Below, in pieces: positions 1-10,808 of a DNA stretch of 64,000 nucleotides (position 1 is its first letter; each line of letters starts with the position of its first letter). Below the pieces are notes generated by a model. The model did no database searches. It saw only the letters and a list, made by a program, of their open reading frames with translations, and was not told where the DNA came from. Source of the stretch: a bacterium (GTDB taxonomy: Bacteria; Actinomycetota; Acidimicrobiia; Spongiisociales; Spongiisociaceae); the NCBI GenBank assembly GCA_028821235.1, contig JAPPGV010000072.1:1-64000 (forward strand), in the 5' to 3' direction. Both the position numbers and the translations under genes were made by a program.

Positions 1-265
1 TTCACTGCGTACAATCCCAAACCCTGAGCCGGGCAGAGCGGCGGACAGAACACTCAAGGCGGCGAAGTCGAAGCTCCTATAAGGTCACCCCGCTCCCCGG
101 TTCAGGACTCCCGGCTAGGGCCAGGTCGACAGATCGCGACAAAGGCACCAAAGGCCAGTTTTCGCGTGGGTCAGACCCAGCCCCAAACCGAGAGAACCCT
201 ACAAGTATGAGTGTTTTTCGCGTTCTCGCCGTCTCGGGTTCGGCTAGACCTCTACCGGATCCGGG
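1..265. other. no gene seen
   Basis: I see no convincing reading frame, tRNA or strong hairpin here. The stretch lies downstream of the minus-strand gene that ends at 266, so it may hold its 3' untranslated region and the end of a neighbour outside the window. Confidence 0.4.
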
Positions 266-1087
266 TTAGCGGCGCCTCCTGCGGAAGGCCATCTGCATGG
301 CGTTCTGGTCGAAGTACCCGGAGGGAACGCTTCCGGCGACCGCGAAGTGGTAGAGGGCGGTCTGGTAGATGGCGCTCAGGGCCGCCACCGATGCCGCGGC
401 GATGATTATCCAGATCACCCCGATCAGCAGGGCCACCGCTGCGATCGTGCCCCCCGCCGAGATGCCCAGGAGGATCACCGCGATGCCCGGCAGGATCAGG
501 AGGAACCCCACCAGGCCCATACCGACCTGCGCGGCCAGGTTCTCGCCCCAGGTGCTGCGGAGCAGCGACCCGGACTTCTTGAAGGCGGCGCCGGCGCCGG
601 ATCCCTCGATGACGATGATCGGCAGGACCAGGAACGTGAGCACCGACCAGGCCAGGCCGAGGGCGCCGACGATGAGCTGGCCGATCAGCCCGACCCGCTC
701 CTCGATGGCCCGCAGGATGACCGACACTGTGGCCGACAGCAGCGCCCAGGGAACGATCTTGCCGGCCCGGCGTGCGGCGCCGCGGATGGCGCTCCCGATG
801 GTCGGATCCCCACCCTCCAGCCGCTCGTTGGCGGCGCTGACCAGGGCGGCATTGAAGAAGATGGTGATGTAGGCCAGCACGAAGTACATCAGGAGCAGCA
901 CCAGCAGGCTGGACCCGCCCATCGTCGCGCCACCCTGTCCCGTGAGGAAGATCGGAACGATGAAGGTGGCGGCGATGATTATGGAGGCGATCCCCGAAAT
1001 GATGGGGAGCAGGATCAGCTCCTTGTCGGCCTTGAGTACGTGCCAGGAGGACCTGGCGAGGGCGAAGGAATTGGCGATTCGTGACAT
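266..1087 (-). CDS. DUF6159-type membrane protein
   Basis: A 273-residue protein with about six hydrophobic segments, two of them close to the N-terminus (around residues 25-50 and 58-85), and a short basic tail of five arginines at the C-terminus. The opening (MSRIANSFALARSSWHVLK) and the alternation of small and aliphatic residues match the DUF6159 family of bacterial integral membrane proteins, whose function is not known. It is the last gene of a minus-strand run; the amidohydrolase gene upstream ends 75 bp away, so the two may be cotranscribed. Nothing in the sequence points to a substrate or enzymatic activity. Confidence 0.75.
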   Translation of the reverse strand: MSRIANSFALARSSWHVLKADKELILLPIISGIASIIIAATFIVPIFLTGQGGATMGGSSLLVLLLMYFVLAYITIFFNAALVSAANERLEGGDPTIGSAIRGAARRAGKIVPWALLSATVSVILRAIEERVGLIGQLIVGALGLAWSVLTFLVLPIIVIEGSGAGAAFKKSGSLLRSTWGENLAAQVGMGLVGFLLILPGIAVILLGISAGGTIAAVALLIGVIWIIIAAASVAALSAIYQTALYHFAVAGSVPSGYFDQNAMQMAFRRRRR

Positions 1088-1162
1088 CGGCCCATGCTAC
1101 CGGAGATCACGAGTTTGCAGAACGACCTCGGAGGGTCTGGCGGCCGTTCCGGAACCCTCCGC

Positions 1163-2716
1163 TCAGCGGTCGGAAACCCGGAGGACCCGGCCGGCCGCGG
1201 TGTGGGACAACCGGCCCGAGTCGATGGCGGCCTCACCGTTGACGAAGACGTGACTCACGCCCTCGGCGGTTGCCCGGCCGTTTACGAAAGTGGCCCGGTC
1301 CCGGATGCGGTCCGGGTCGAACACGGTCACATCGGCCGCCGCGCCGGCGCGGATCACCCCTCGATCGGCCAGCCCGTACCGGTCGGCGGGCATGGAGGTC
1401 ATCCTCCGGATGGCATCCGGTAGCTCCAGCCATCCGCGATCCCGCACCAGGTGCGCCAGTACCCGGGCATGGGCGCCGAAGCCCCGGGGGTGGGGGTGGG
1501 TTCCCCGGAAGAGGCCGTCGGACCCCACCATGCCCAGCGGGTGGGTCATGGCCCGCCGGAGCTTGGCCTCGTCGTCCCACCGGTAGATCATCAGGACCCG
1601 GAGCCGGCACTCGGCCAGCAGGGTGCAGACCACCTCCGCCAGGGTAGGGCCGACCTGGCCGATGGCGTCGGTGAGGGAGCGTCCCTGGAGATGCTCGTAG
1701 GGACCGGCCGGCAAGGCGGAGAAGTAGGCGTTCTGCGGATCGGGTACGTACTCACGGAAGAACTCCTCGATGTGCGGCGCGGCGGCGGCCCGGACCGCCG
1801 GGTCACCCAGCCTGGAGATGAGGCGATCGGGAGGCCCGTCGTCGAACCACCGGGGTAGGCAGAAGGCCAGGTGGGAGCTGGCAGCCATGTAGGGGTAGGC
1901 ATCGAAGGTGACATCGACTCCGCTATCCCTGGCGTCGGTCAGTAGCTGGTACAGCTCGTCCGAACCGAAGAGGTGGGAGATGTGGACCGCCACTCCGGAC
2001 TTCCGGCCCACTTCCAGGGCCTCCTTCACCCCGGCCGCCACATCGCCCCGTACTCCCCGCACGTGTGACGAGTAGACCCCGCCGTACTCGGCCACCACCC
2101 GGGCCACCGCGATCAACTCGTCCGTGCTCGCATGCCCGGCCGGGAAGTAGTCGAGGCCCACCTGGATCCCGGAGGCGCCCGTCTCCATCCCCTGGCGGGT
2201 GAGTTCCTGCATGCGGCCGATCTCCGCCGGGCCGGCGGGACCGGGGTCCCATCCCACCGCATCGGCCCGGACCGCCAGGAAGCCCACCTGGGGAACCACG
2301 TTGATGGCCGCCCGACCGTCGAACAGGGCCAGGTACTGCTCCGGATCCGACCACTCCCAGGCGTCGTCGGGCGGTCCGTTGAACACCTCCAGGTAGGCGA
2401 GCAGGTCCGCCACGCGGGATGGAGCGGCCGGCGTGTAGGCGAACCCGTCGGGTGCCAGCAGGTCGGTGGTGATCCCCTGCCGCAGCCGGGCCTCCACGTC
2501 TTCGCCCCTGAGTATCGAGAACTCGGAGTGAGCGTGGACATCGATGAATCCGGGACAGACGACCGAGCCCTCCACGTCGACGGTTCGCCGGGCCTTGCGA
2601 CCCGCCAGCGAGCCGACGGCCGCGATGCGCCCGCCCGCCAGGCCCACATCGGCCCGGGCGCCGGGACTGCCCGTGCCGTCGACAACGGTGCCGGAGGTAA
2701 GCAGCCAGTCGAGCAT
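1163..2716 (-). CDS. N-acyl-D-amino-acid deacylase family amidohydrolase
   Basis: A 517-residue metal-dependent amidohydrolase of the D-aminoacylase/dihydroorotase-like superfamily, expected to hydrolyse N-acyl-D-amino acids or related cyclic amides in the cytoplasm. The family layout is clear: an opening LLTSGTVVDGTGSPG, the metal-site strand GFIDVHAHSEF near residue 60, HISHLFGS in the middle, DAYPYMAASSHLAF, a MVGSDGLFRG loop near residue 415, and a C-terminal beta-sandwich with AADVTVFDPDRI. I chose ATG at 2716 because it begins the conserved motif and lies 5 bp after the stop of the upstream peptidase gene; a longer frame to 2785 overlaps that gene and carries no family similarity. Together with the aminopeptidase it suggests peptide or modified amino acid turnover. 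Exact substrate unknown. Confidence 0.85.
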   Translation of the reverse strand: MLDWLLTSGTVVDGTGSPGARADVGLAGGRIAAVGSLAGRKARRTVDVEGSVVCPGFIDVHAHSEFSILRGEDVEARLRQGITTDLLAPDGFAYTPAAPSRVADLLAYLEVFNGPPDDAWEWSDPEQYLALFDGRAAINVVPQVGFLAVRADAVGWDPGPAGPAEIGRMQELTRQGMETGASGIQVGLDYFPAGHASTDELIAVARVVAEYGGVYSSHVRGVRGDVAAGVKEALEVGRKSGVAVHISHLFGSDELYQLLTDARDSGVDVTFDAYPYMAASSHLAFCLPRWFDDGPPDRLISRLGDPAVRAAAAPHIEEFFREYVPDPQNAYFSALPAGPYEHLQGRSLTDAIGQVGPTLAEVVCTLLAECRLRVLMIYRWDDEAKLRRAMTHPLGMVGSDGLFRGTHPHPRGFGAHARVLAHLVRDRGWLELPDAIRRMTSMPADRYGLADRGVIRAGAAADVTVFDPDRIRDRATFVNGRATAEGVSHVFVNGEAAIDSGRLSHTAAGRVLRVSDR

Positions 2717-2721
2717 GGTTG

Positions 2722-4206
2722 TCAGCCGCCTGCAGCCGCTGCCCGGTAGGGCTCCAGGAACGGCGTCAGCGGCGCCTCGGCGCACAGGCTCTCGATCCGG
2801 CGCGGATCGGTGGGCACGTTGGAGGTCAGGACCTCGTGGCCGGACCCGGTGATCAGGACATCGTCCTCGATCCGGATGCCGATGCCCCGGAACTCCTCGG
2901 GGATCGGGTGCACCACCTTCGGGGCCTCGTCGCGCTCCTTCTTCTCGAGTTCGCGGGCCTTGGCGGGGCCGAGCAACATGCGCCGCTCCATCTGTTCGTC
3001 GATGTCGAACTCGAGCATCGCCAACTCGACCGTCTCCCGCTCGGGATCGACGTAAATGCCCGGCTCGACCGTGAACACCATGCCGGGCTCCAGAGGCCGG
3101 GGAGTGCCGCCGACCCGGTAGGCGCCGGCGTCGTGGACGTCGATGCCGAGCCAGTGCCCGGTGCCGTGCATGAAGAACTCCCGGTAGTGGTGCATGGGCA
3201 TCGCATCCCGGGCCGGGCCCGGCAGCAGGCCGAGCTCGGCCAGGCCCTCGGTGAGGACGCGGCTGGCGACTTCCTGCTGGTCCTTCAGGCTGCCGCCGGG
3301 ACGGGCCAGGGCCAGAGCGGCCTGCTGGGCGCCCAGCACCAAGTCGTAGACGGCCCGCTGCGGCGCCGTGAACCGCCCGGCGGCCGGGAAGGTCCGCGTG
3401 ATGTCCGCCGAGTAGTAGCCGTACTCGGCGCCGGCGTCGATCAGCACCAGGTCTCCATCGGCGATGCGCCGGTCGTTCTCCGTGTAATGGAGGATGCAGG
3501 CGTTGGCCCCCGACGCGACGATGGACGGGTAGCCGTCGCGGCGCGCCCCTCGCATCCTGAACACGTACTCCAGGGCCGCTTGCACCTGGTACTCGTACCG
3601 GCCGGGCCGGGCGAACCGCATGGCCTCGGCGTGGGCCTCGGCGGTGATCTCGCAGGCGGCGCGCAGCAGGTCGATCTCCCGGGGGGTCTTGACGAGGCGC
3701 ATCTCACCGACCAGGGGACTCACGTCCCGGAACTCGCTCGGGACGAGCCTGCCGTAGCGTTCGCCCAAGCCCGCGACAGCTCGCGTGAGGCTCAGTACCC
3801 GGCGGTGGAAACCGGGGTTCCCGAACGGGAGGAACACCGTCCGGCGTCCCACCAGCCTCTGCCTGACGAGGGTGTCGAACTCCCCGATCGGGTAGGAGGC
3901 GTCGGCGCCGTAGCGTTCCCTGGCGCCGTCCGTACCGGCTCGCAGGCCCGTCCAGATCTCCTTCTCCCGGTCCCTGGGGCGCACGAACAGGACATACTGC
4001 TCGTCCGCCGCCCGGGGGTCGAGCAGCATGATGGCGTCCGGCTCGTCGAATCCGGTCAGGTAGTGGAAGGCGGAGTCCTGGCGGAACGGGTGCTCCACAT
4101 CGTTGTTGCGGAGGGTCTCTGCACCGGCGGGCAGAAGGGCGATGCCGTCACCGATGGAGGCGGCGAGGCGTTCGCGGCGCTCGGCGTGGAGGGTGAGGCT
4201 GTCCAT
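2722..4206 (-). CDS. pepP: Xaa-Pro aminopeptidase (M24B)
   Basis: A 494-residue two-domain metallopeptidase that removes an N-terminal residue preceding proline. Residues about 1-165 are the AMP_N (aminopeptidase P N-terminal) domain; the rest is the pita-bread M24 fold. The five metal ligands are visible: two aspartates in LIDAGAEYGYYSADITRTF, the histidine of HGTGHWLGIDVHD, the glutamate of EPGIYVD and that of GIRIEDDVLITG. Length fits PepP-type enzymes. The start ATG at 4206 follows the upstream dehalogenase stop by 12 bp, so cotranscription is likely. The symbol is by family; an X-Pro dipeptidase with an AMP_N domain is the alternative. Confidence 0.88.
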   Translation of the reverse strand: MDSLTLHAERRERLAASIGDGIALLPAGAETLRNNDVEHPFRQDSAFHYLTGFDEPDAIMLLDPRAADEQYVLFVRPRDREKEIWTGLRAGTDGARERYGADASYPIGEFDTLVRQRLVGRRTVFLPFGNPGFHRRVLSLTRAVAGLGERYGRLVPSEFRDVSPLVGEMRLVKTPREIDLLRAACEITAEAHAEAMRFARPGRYEYQVQAALEYVFRMRGARRDGYPSIVASGANACILHYTENDRRIADGDLVLIDAGAEYGYYSADITRTFPAAGRFTAPQRAVYDLVLGAQQAALALARPGGSLKDQQEVASRVLTEGLAELGLLPGPARDAMPMHHYREFFMHGTGHWLGIDVHDAGAYRVGGTPRPLEPGMVFTVEPGIYVDPERETVELAMLEFDIDEQMERRMLLGPAKARELEKKERDEAPKVVHPIPEEFRGIGIRIEDDVLITGSGHEVLTSNVPTDPRRIESLCAEAPLTPFLEPYRAAAAGG

Positions 4207-4218
4207 GGGGGGTGGAGC

Positions 4219-5109
4219 CTACCGAGGGCGCGTCCGGTCGCCCGCGGCGCCGGAGGTGAGCCAGCCGGCCAGGGCCTCACCGATCGGGTCCGGGGAGTCC
4301 TCCTGGGCGAAGTGGATTCCCCTCACGGTGACCTCCGTCTGGTTGGGCCAGGCCCGGCACACCTCCCGGGGGCGACCCACCAGGATGGAGCCGGGGTCAG
4401 CGTTCACGAACAGCTTCGGCACCTCCCAGCGGGCCAGCCGCGCCGAGTAGTTCGCGACCACGGCATGCACATCGGCCGGCCGGCCCTCGATGGGGATCTG
4501 CCGGGGCCAGGTGAGGGTGGGCCGGCGGTCCTCCCCGGGCCGGAGGAAGGGTCGCCGGTACTCGTCCATCTCGTCATCCGTCAGGTCGCGCATCACGGAG
4601 GCCGGCAGGATCCGCTCGACGAAGATGTTCTTCCGCAGCACCATCTCCTCCCCGGCCTCCGAGCGCATCCCCCGGAAGACTCCGCGGGCGACCTCCGGCC
4701 AGTCCTCCCAGGTCAGGGGGGTGACTATGGCTTCCATGTAGGCCAGGCCCGACACCGAGCCAGGATGGCGTACCGCCCAGTCGAAACCCAGCGCCGCGCC
4801 CCAGTCGTGAACTACCAGCGTCACCCTCTCGTTCACACCGAGCAGGCGTAGCAGCTCGTCGAGGTAGCGACGGTGCTGGACGTAGCGGTAGGCGTCGGGA
4901 CCCGAGCCGGGCAGCTTGGCCGAGTCGCCCATCCCGATCAGGTCGGGGGCGATGCAGCGGCCCAGGTCCGCGACATGGGGGAGGACGCCGCGCCAGAGGA
5001 AGGAAGAGGTCGGGTTCCCGTGCAGGAAAACGATCGGGTCGCCCGAGCCCACGTCCACGTACGCCATGTCGAGGTCGAAGACCCGGCGGGTCCGTTTCTC
5101 GAGCTTCAT
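4219..5109 (-). CDS. haloalkane dehalogenase (alpha/beta hydrolase)
   Basis: A 296-residue alpha/beta hydrolase that closely follows the LinB/DhaA-type (HLD-II) haloalkane dehalogenases, which turn a haloalkane and water into an alcohol and halide. Visible residues: the oxyanion/halide asparagine in HGNPTSSFLWR, the nucleophile aspartate and halide-binding tryptophan in VVHDWGAALGF, the catalytic glutamate in AYMEAIVTP and the catalytic histidine in GIHFAQEDSPDP. All members of the catalytic pentad are intact, so an active enzyme is likely. I chose ATG at 5109, where the family N-terminus MKLEKRTRRVF begins; the longer frame to 5373 overlaps the CDGSH gene and has no family similarity. Natural substrate cannot be read from sequence. 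Confidence 0.9.
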   Translation of the reverse strand: MKLEKRTRRVFDLDMAYVDVGSGDPIVFLHGNPTSSFLWRGVLPHVADLGRCIAPDLIGMGDSAKLPGSGPDAYRYVQHRRYLDELLRLLGVNERVTLVVHDWGAALGFDWAVRHPGSVSGLAYMEAIVTPLTWEDWPEVARGVFRGMRSEAGEEMVLRKNIFVERILPASVMRDLTDDEMDEYRRPFLRPGEDRRPTLTWPRQIPIEGRPADVHAVVANYSARLARWEVPKLFVNADPGSILVGRPREVCRAWPNQTEVTVRGIHFAQEDSPDPIGEALAGWLTSGAAGDRTRPR

Positions 5110-5135
5110 GACTGCTCCGGCCGGAGTGCGTCGTG

Positions 5136-5798
5136 TCAGCCGGTGAACCCGGCTTCTTTGTGGGACCCGTCGCAGAGCGGCTTTTGGGCGGAGTGCCCGC
5201 ACCTGCACAGCGTGACCCGGTTCCTGACCTCGAAGGGTTCGCCGTCCGATCGCTTCACGGGGATCCCCCCGGTCAGCCACAGAGGGCCGTCGGTGATGAC
5301 CGAGATCTCGACGGGCAGAGCCGGTTCGATCTCGGCGCCGTCGACCGTGTAGGAGAGGGCGCCGGAGGGGCACCGTTCGATCATGGCCATCACCTGGGCC
5401 CGCACAACGCTGTCGTCGGTCTCGGGAGTCATCTTCCAGATGTTGGTTATGCGGTTGCCGCAGAAGCCGGAATGCACGCAGATGCTGCGGTCGTCAGTTA
5501 CCTCGATCCCGGTACCGCCCAGGTCGGCACAGCGCTCCTTGAAGGAGTCGGCCGGCGCCGTTTCCGTACCGTCGAAGCCCACGCTGCCGTGCGTCCCGTC
5601 ACAGTACGGTTTGCGGGAAGACTCCCCACACCTGCACAGCGCGTAGACGGGATTCTGCTCGGTCACCTCCTCGCTCCGCCAGGTGAGGGGTTCGCCGTGT
5701 TCCGACACCACCGCCTGCCTGACGCGCAACGGCACCGAGCCCGAGACCACGTAAGGGCCGTCGGGAATGACGGTGACGGTTACGGGCTGTTCGGCCAT
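5136..5798 (-). CDS. CDGSH iron-sulfur domain protein with Fer4_19-type domain
   Basis: A 220-residue protein with two CDGSH-type 2Fe-2S sites (LCRCGESSRKPYCDGTH near residue 60 and LCRCGHSAQKPLCDGSH near the C-terminus). Each shows the C-x-C...CDG(S/T)H ligand pattern of three cysteines and one histidine. Between them is a divergent mono-cluster ferredoxin-like segment (GIEVTDDRSICVHSGFC ... ERCPSGALSY), as in Fer4_19. The arrangement is typical of bacterial tandem CDGSH proteins thought to act in electron transfer or redox/iron handling; the partner is unknown. The dehalogenase gene begins 26 bp downstream on the same strand, so they may share a transcript. Confidence 0.88.
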   Translation of the reverse strand: MAEQPVTVTVIPDGPYVVSGSVPLRVRQAVVSEHGEPLTWRSEEVTEQNPVYALCRCGESSRKPYCDGTHGSVGFDGTETAPADSFKERCADLGGTGIEVTDDRSICVHSGFCGNRITNIWKMTPETDDSVVRAQVMAMIERCPSGALSYTVDGAEIEPALPVEISVITDGPLWLTGGIPVKRSDGEPFEVRNRVTLCRCGHSAQKPLCDGSHKEAGFTG

Positions 5799-5868
5799 TG
5801 TTTCCTCCCCGTAAGACGGACTGAGCAGACTATACGTTCCTTCAGTTCGCAGGCGCGGACGCGTTCGG

Positions 5869-7227
5869 TCAGCCCAGGCGGTGTTTGAGTACCCGGAGTT
5901 GCTCCCGCACCGAGGCGAAGCCGGCCCCTCCGGTCGAGCGGCGCCTGCCTACCGACCCGGCCGGGTCGGTAAGGGAGAGGTCGGCGGGCTCGAACCGGGA
6001 GTCGGCCTCCACCAGTTCGGTGATGGTCGCCTCGGAGAGGGCCTTGCCTCCGGCCGCCAGCGCTGCCAGCAAGGCGCCCACCACCCGGTGGGCTTCGCGG
6101 AACGGGACACCCCGTTCGACCAGGGCCTCGGCCAGGTCGAGAGCGGTCACCGCCGGGTCGGGCGGGGGCGGGTGGAACTCGGCGCTACCGATCAGGGCCG
6201 TCATCGCCTCCAGGGCGCCGGCCAGGGCGTCGTCGATGGAGAACAGGGCCGCCTTGTCCTCCTGGAGGTCACGGTTGTAGGTCATGGGCAGGCCCTTCTG
6301 GAGGGCCATCAGGCCCGTTAGCTGACCGACGGCCGTGGCCGCCCGGCCGCGGGTCAGCTCGGCTATGTCGGGGTTCTTCTTGTGGGGCATCGCCGACGAG
6401 CCGGTCGTCAGCGCGTCGCCGAACGTCGCCCAACCGAACTCGGTGGTGGTCCAGAGCACGCACTCCGTCGCCAGCCTGGACAGGTGAACCAGCGCCTGGG
6501 TGCAGGCGAAGGCGTATTCGGATACGTGGTCCCGGGCCGCCACCGCGTCCATGGAGTTCATGAACCGCCCGGCCATCCCCAGCAGCTCGGCCGAACGGTC
6601 CGGGTCGAGCGGAAGGCTGCTCCCGCCGAGCGCGCCGGCCCCCAGGGGAGAGACGTCCATTCGACGGCTCACATCCTCGAACCGTTCGATGTCCCTCAGC
6701 GCGGTCGAGACGTAGGCCAGCAGGTGGTGGGCCAGCGGGACGGCTTGGGCCTGCTGGAGGTGGGTGTAGCCCGCCACCACCGTGTCCCCGACCTGCTCCG
6801 CGGCCTCCACCATCGCCAGGCAGAACTCACGGAGACCACCGATCCTGGCGCCGGCGGAGCGGAGCAGGTAGAGGCGGAGGTCCAATGCCACCTGGTCGTT
6901 CCGGGACCGCCCGGTGTGGAGCTTTCCGGCCACCTCGCCCACCAGCTCGCCCAGCCGCCGCTCCACCGCCGAATGGACGTCCTCGTCGCTCTCCAGGAAC
7001 CGGAAGGCGTTCCCGTCCGCCTCGGCCATGATGGCTTGCAGGCCTTTGGTGAGCGTGCCGGCCTCCTCGCCGTTCAGCAGCCCCGTCTCGGCGAGCATGG
7101 CCACATGGGCTAGGGAACCGGCGATGTCCTCCCGCAGCAGGCGCCGGTCGGAGTGGTCCACGGTGAAGTCCCAGAGGATCCGGTCGGGACCCTCGGAGAA
7201 GCGTCCCCCCCACATCTGGGTGGTCAC
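5869..7227 (-). CDS. argH: argininosuccinate lyase
   Basis: Last enzyme of arginine synthesis; cleaves argininosuccinate to arginine and fumarate. The 452-residue length fits, and the fumarase/aspartase superfamily signature [15 protein letters not shown] is present around residue 275, with [15 protein letters not shown] (catalytic histidine region) near 150 and [16 protein letters not shown] near 105. The start ATG overlaps the argG stop by 4 bp (7224-7227), so the two are translationally coupled in argR-argG-argH. Regulation is expected to follow the ARG boxes upstream of argR. Confidence 0.97.
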   Translation of the reverse strand: MTTQMWGGRFSEGPDRILWDFTVDHSDRRLLREDIAGSLAHVAMLAETGLLNGEEAGTLTKGLQAIMAEADGNAFRFLESDEDVHSAVERRLGELVGEVAGKLHTGRSRNDQVALDLRLYLLRSAGARIGGLREFCLAMVEAAEQVGDTVVAGYTHLQQAQAVPLAHHLLAYVSTALRDIERFEDVSRRMDVSPLGAGALGGSSLPLDPDRSAELLGMAGRFMNSMDAVAARDHVSEYAFACTQALVHLSRLATECVLWTTTEFGWATFGDALTTGSSAMPHKKNPDIAELTRGRAATAVGQLTGLMALQKGLPMTYNRDLQEDKAALFSIDDALAGALEAMTALIGSAEFHPPPPDPAVTALDLAEALVERGVPFREAHRVVGALLAALAAGGKALSEATITELVEADSRFEPADLSLTDPAGSVGRRRSTGGAGFASVREQLRVLKHRLG

Positions 7228-8429
7228 GGGATCACTCCGGGGCCGCGGCCGGCCTGCAGGCGAAGGCGGAGGGCGTTGAGCCGGATGAAGCCGGTGGCGT
7301 CGGACTGATCGTACGTCCCGCCCTCCTCGAAGGTGACCGTTTCCTGGTCATACAGGGTGTGGGAGTCGGAGCGCCGGCCCGTCACGGTGGCATTGCCCTT
7401 GTACATCCGGAGACGGGCCTCACCGGTGACGTTGGCCTGGATCTCGTCCATGAACCGCTGGAGAGCCTCCCGCTCGGGGGCGAACCAGAAGCCGTTGTAG
7501 ACCATCTCGGCGTAACGCGGCATCAGCTGGTCCCGGAGGTGAGCCAACTCCCTGTCGAGGGTGATGGACTCCACGGCCCGGTGGGCGTGATGGAGCAGGG
7601 TGCCACCCGGGGTCTCGTACACCCCGCGGTTCTTCATGCCCACGTAACGGTTCTCGACCAGGTCGACCCGACCGATCCCATGAGCACCGGCTATGCGGTT
7701 GCAGTGGCCCAGCATCTCGGCCGGCGACATCCGGACTCCGTCCACCGCCACCGGGGTGCCTCCCTCGAAGGCGATGACCACCTCCTCGGCCTGGTCGGGC
7801 GCCGCCTCAGGGTCGCGGGTCATCTGGAAGATACCGGCCGGAGGCGCCACCCAGGGATCCTCCAGCACGCCGCCCTCGTAGGAGATGTGGAGCAGGTTGG
7901 CATCCGTGGAATAGGGCTTCTCGGGCGTGACCGGGATCGGGATGTCGTGCTTGTCGGCATACGCCACGAGGTCGGCGCGGCCCCGCATCGACCACTCCCT
8001 CCAGGGGGCCACCACCCGGATGTCGGGGTTCAACGCGTAGGCGGACAGCTCGAAGCGCACCTGGTCGTTGCCCTTCCCGGTAGCGCCGTGGGAGATGGCC
8101 TGTGCCCCGTACTCCTCGGCGGCCCGCACCAGCCCCTTGGCGATCACCGGGCGGGCCAGAGAGGTGCCCAGCAGGTAGTAGTTCTCGTAGACGGCGTTGG
8201 CCCGGATGGCCGGCCATACGTACTCCTCCACGAACTCCTCGCGCAGATCCTCGGCCACGGCCTCGACCGCGCCGGTCGCGTACGCCTTGGCGACCGCTTC
8301 CTCGACCTCCTCGCCCTGGCCGACGTCCGCCGTGTAGCAGACGACCTCGTAGCCACGCTCCTCGATCAGCCACTTCAGGATGACCGATGTGTCCAGCCCT
8401 CCCGAGTACGCCAGTACCACCCGGCTCAT
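7224..8429 (-). CDS. argG: argininosuccinate synthase
   Basis: Condenses citrulline and aspartate with ATP. The 401-residue protein starts with the PP-loop ATP-binding motif AYSGGLDTS (residues 7-15) and carries the conserved [12 protein letters not shown] and [17 protein letters not shown] segments. Its start overlaps the argR stop by 4 bp and its stop overlaps the argH start by 4 bp, which makes a tight three-gene operon. The step before it (ornithine carbamoyltransferase, argF) is not in the window. Confidence 0.97.
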   Translation of the reverse strand: MSRVVLAYSGGLDTSVILKWLIEERGYEVVCYTADVGQGEEVEEAVAKAYATGAVEAVAEDLREEFVEEYVWPAIRANAVYENYYLLGTSLARPVIAKGLVRAAEEYGAQAISHGATGKGNDQVRFELSAYALNPDIRVVAPWREWSMRGRADLVAYADKHDIPIPVTPEKPYSTDANLLHISYEGGVLEDPWVAPPAGIFQMTRDPEAAPDQAEEVVIAFEGGTPVAVDGVRMSPAEMLGHCNRIAGAHGIGRVDLVENRYVGMKNRGVYETPGGTLLHHAHRAVESITLDRELAHLRDQLMPRYAEMVYNGFWFAPEREALQRFMDEIQANVTGEARLRMYKGNATVTGRRSDSHTLYDQETVTFEEGGTYDQSDATGFIRLNALRLRLQAGRGPGVIP

Positions 8430-8887
8430 TCGCTCACTCCCAGCTCTTCTATCAATTGCGCTACCGCCGGTCCGCCGGTCTCTTCCCCGGCCACGACCAG
8501 CATCGTGTCGTCTCCGGCCACGGTACCCAGGATCCCTCCGAGGTCGGCGTCGTCGATGGCGGCCGCCACCACGTGGGCCGCTCCCGGTGGGGTCTTGATC
8601 ACCACCAGGTTCCCGCTCGACCTGACCGATGTCACGTAGGTGGACAGGGTCATCGCCAGGGCATCCCGGGTATCACCGGGGTCGGAACCGGGTTCCCAGA
8701 GGTATCGGAACGAACCATCCGCCGTCCTTGTCTTGACCGCTCCGACCGCCCAGAGGTCCCTCGAGACCGTGGCCTGGGTGACCTGGAACCCTTGCTCCGC
8801 CAGCAGCCCGGCCAGGTCGGCCTGGCTCGATACGGCCTGTTCGGAAAGGATGTTCCGGACGGCCCTCCGGCGCGCTTCCGTACCCAT
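8426..8887 (-). CDS. argR: arginine repressor
   Basis: ArgR-family regulator, a hexameric repressor that senses arginine through its C-terminal domain. The N-terminal winged helix (residues about 1-70: [20 protein letters not shown] ... [21 protein letters not shown]) and the C-terminal oligomerization/arginine-binding domain ([13 protein letters not shown] ... [12 protein letters not shown]) are both present. A GTG at 8905 would give six more residues but lies inside the ARG box, so I prefer ATG at 8887 (153 residues). It is the first gene of argR-argG-argH and is probably autoregulated. Confidence 0.93.
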   Translation of the reverse strand: MGTEARRRAVRNILSEQAVSSQADLAGLLAEQGFQVTQATVSRDLWAVGAVKTRTADGSFRYLWEPGSDPGDTRDALAMTLSTYVTSVRSSGNLVVIKTPPGAAHVVAAAIDDADLGGILGTVAGDDTMLVVAGEETGGPAVAQLIEELGVSE

Positions 8888-8890
8888 GTA

Positions 8891-8924
8891 CGCAAGAGTA
8901 TGCACGCTGATGCATGATTATGCA
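8891..8924 (-). promoter_or_regulatory. paired ARG boxes upstream of argR
   Basis: Two ArgR-like half-site pairs lie just upstream of argR: CGCAAGAGTATGCA (8891-8904) and TGCATGATTATGCA (8911-8924), 20 bp start to start, about two helical turns. The same kind of pair stands before argC (30912-30946). The second box is close to the classical AT-rich TGAATAATTATTCA-type palindrome with actinobacterial TGCAT ends. Binding by ArgR is inferred. Confidence 0.7.
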
Positions 8925-8949
8925 AACTATCGCCGCAAGGGGTGGCCGG

Positions 8950-10419
<1,470 letters not shown>

Positions 10420-10808
10420 CTCTACGTTCTCCTGATCGGTCGGGGTCGAGGCGCGTCCACCACCGCATGTCGGGCTTGGAGGATCGCGCCGGCCTCAAAG
10501 CGCGGCGCGGTGATAGGTGGGCGTGCGATCGGATCCGGTACGCCGGATTATATCGAGACCTGCTCCAAGCGAGGTTCACCTGTCCGGCACTCTCGGGAAC
10601 AAAAGGCCCATTTACAGGCCCTTACGCGTCGCGGCGGGTCTAGCATCGCGGCCCTGTCGACCAGCCGACTCGTTCTGTGATTGCGAGAACGTTGCATTTC
10701 GGGCGGGTGTATGTGTCCGAGTAGGGTACGCCAGCTACACGAGGCGAAGGACTGCCTGGTCAGCCCTTTTCCGGCAGGTAGTCGACGCAAGTTTCGAGGA
10801 GGAAAAGC
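10420..10808. promoter_or_regulatory. divergent intergenic region, ahcY and sugar ABC operon
   Basis: This 389-bp gap separates divergent ahcY and the binding-protein gene at 10809. On the minus strand a perfect TATAAT (forward ATTATA near 10550) could be the ahcY -10 box, with no good -35. On the plus side, 10682-10696 (TGCGAGAACGTTGCA) is an imperfect palindrome with TGC/GCA ends around AACGTT, reminiscent of LacI-family operators that often control sugar transporters. A GAGGAGG ribosome site lies just before 10809. All these assignments are tentative. Confidence 0.35.

Noticed and set aside
2719-4851. Very long open frame on the plus strand opposite the peptidase and dehalogenase genes
   Set aside because: It is a shadow of high-GC codon use in the minus-strand genes; its translation has no domain and both opposite genes have full catalytic motifs.
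10420-10560. S-adenosylhomocysteine or SAM riboswitch upstream of ahcY
   Set aside because: I could not find the conserved core helices or loop sequences in the minus-strand leader.
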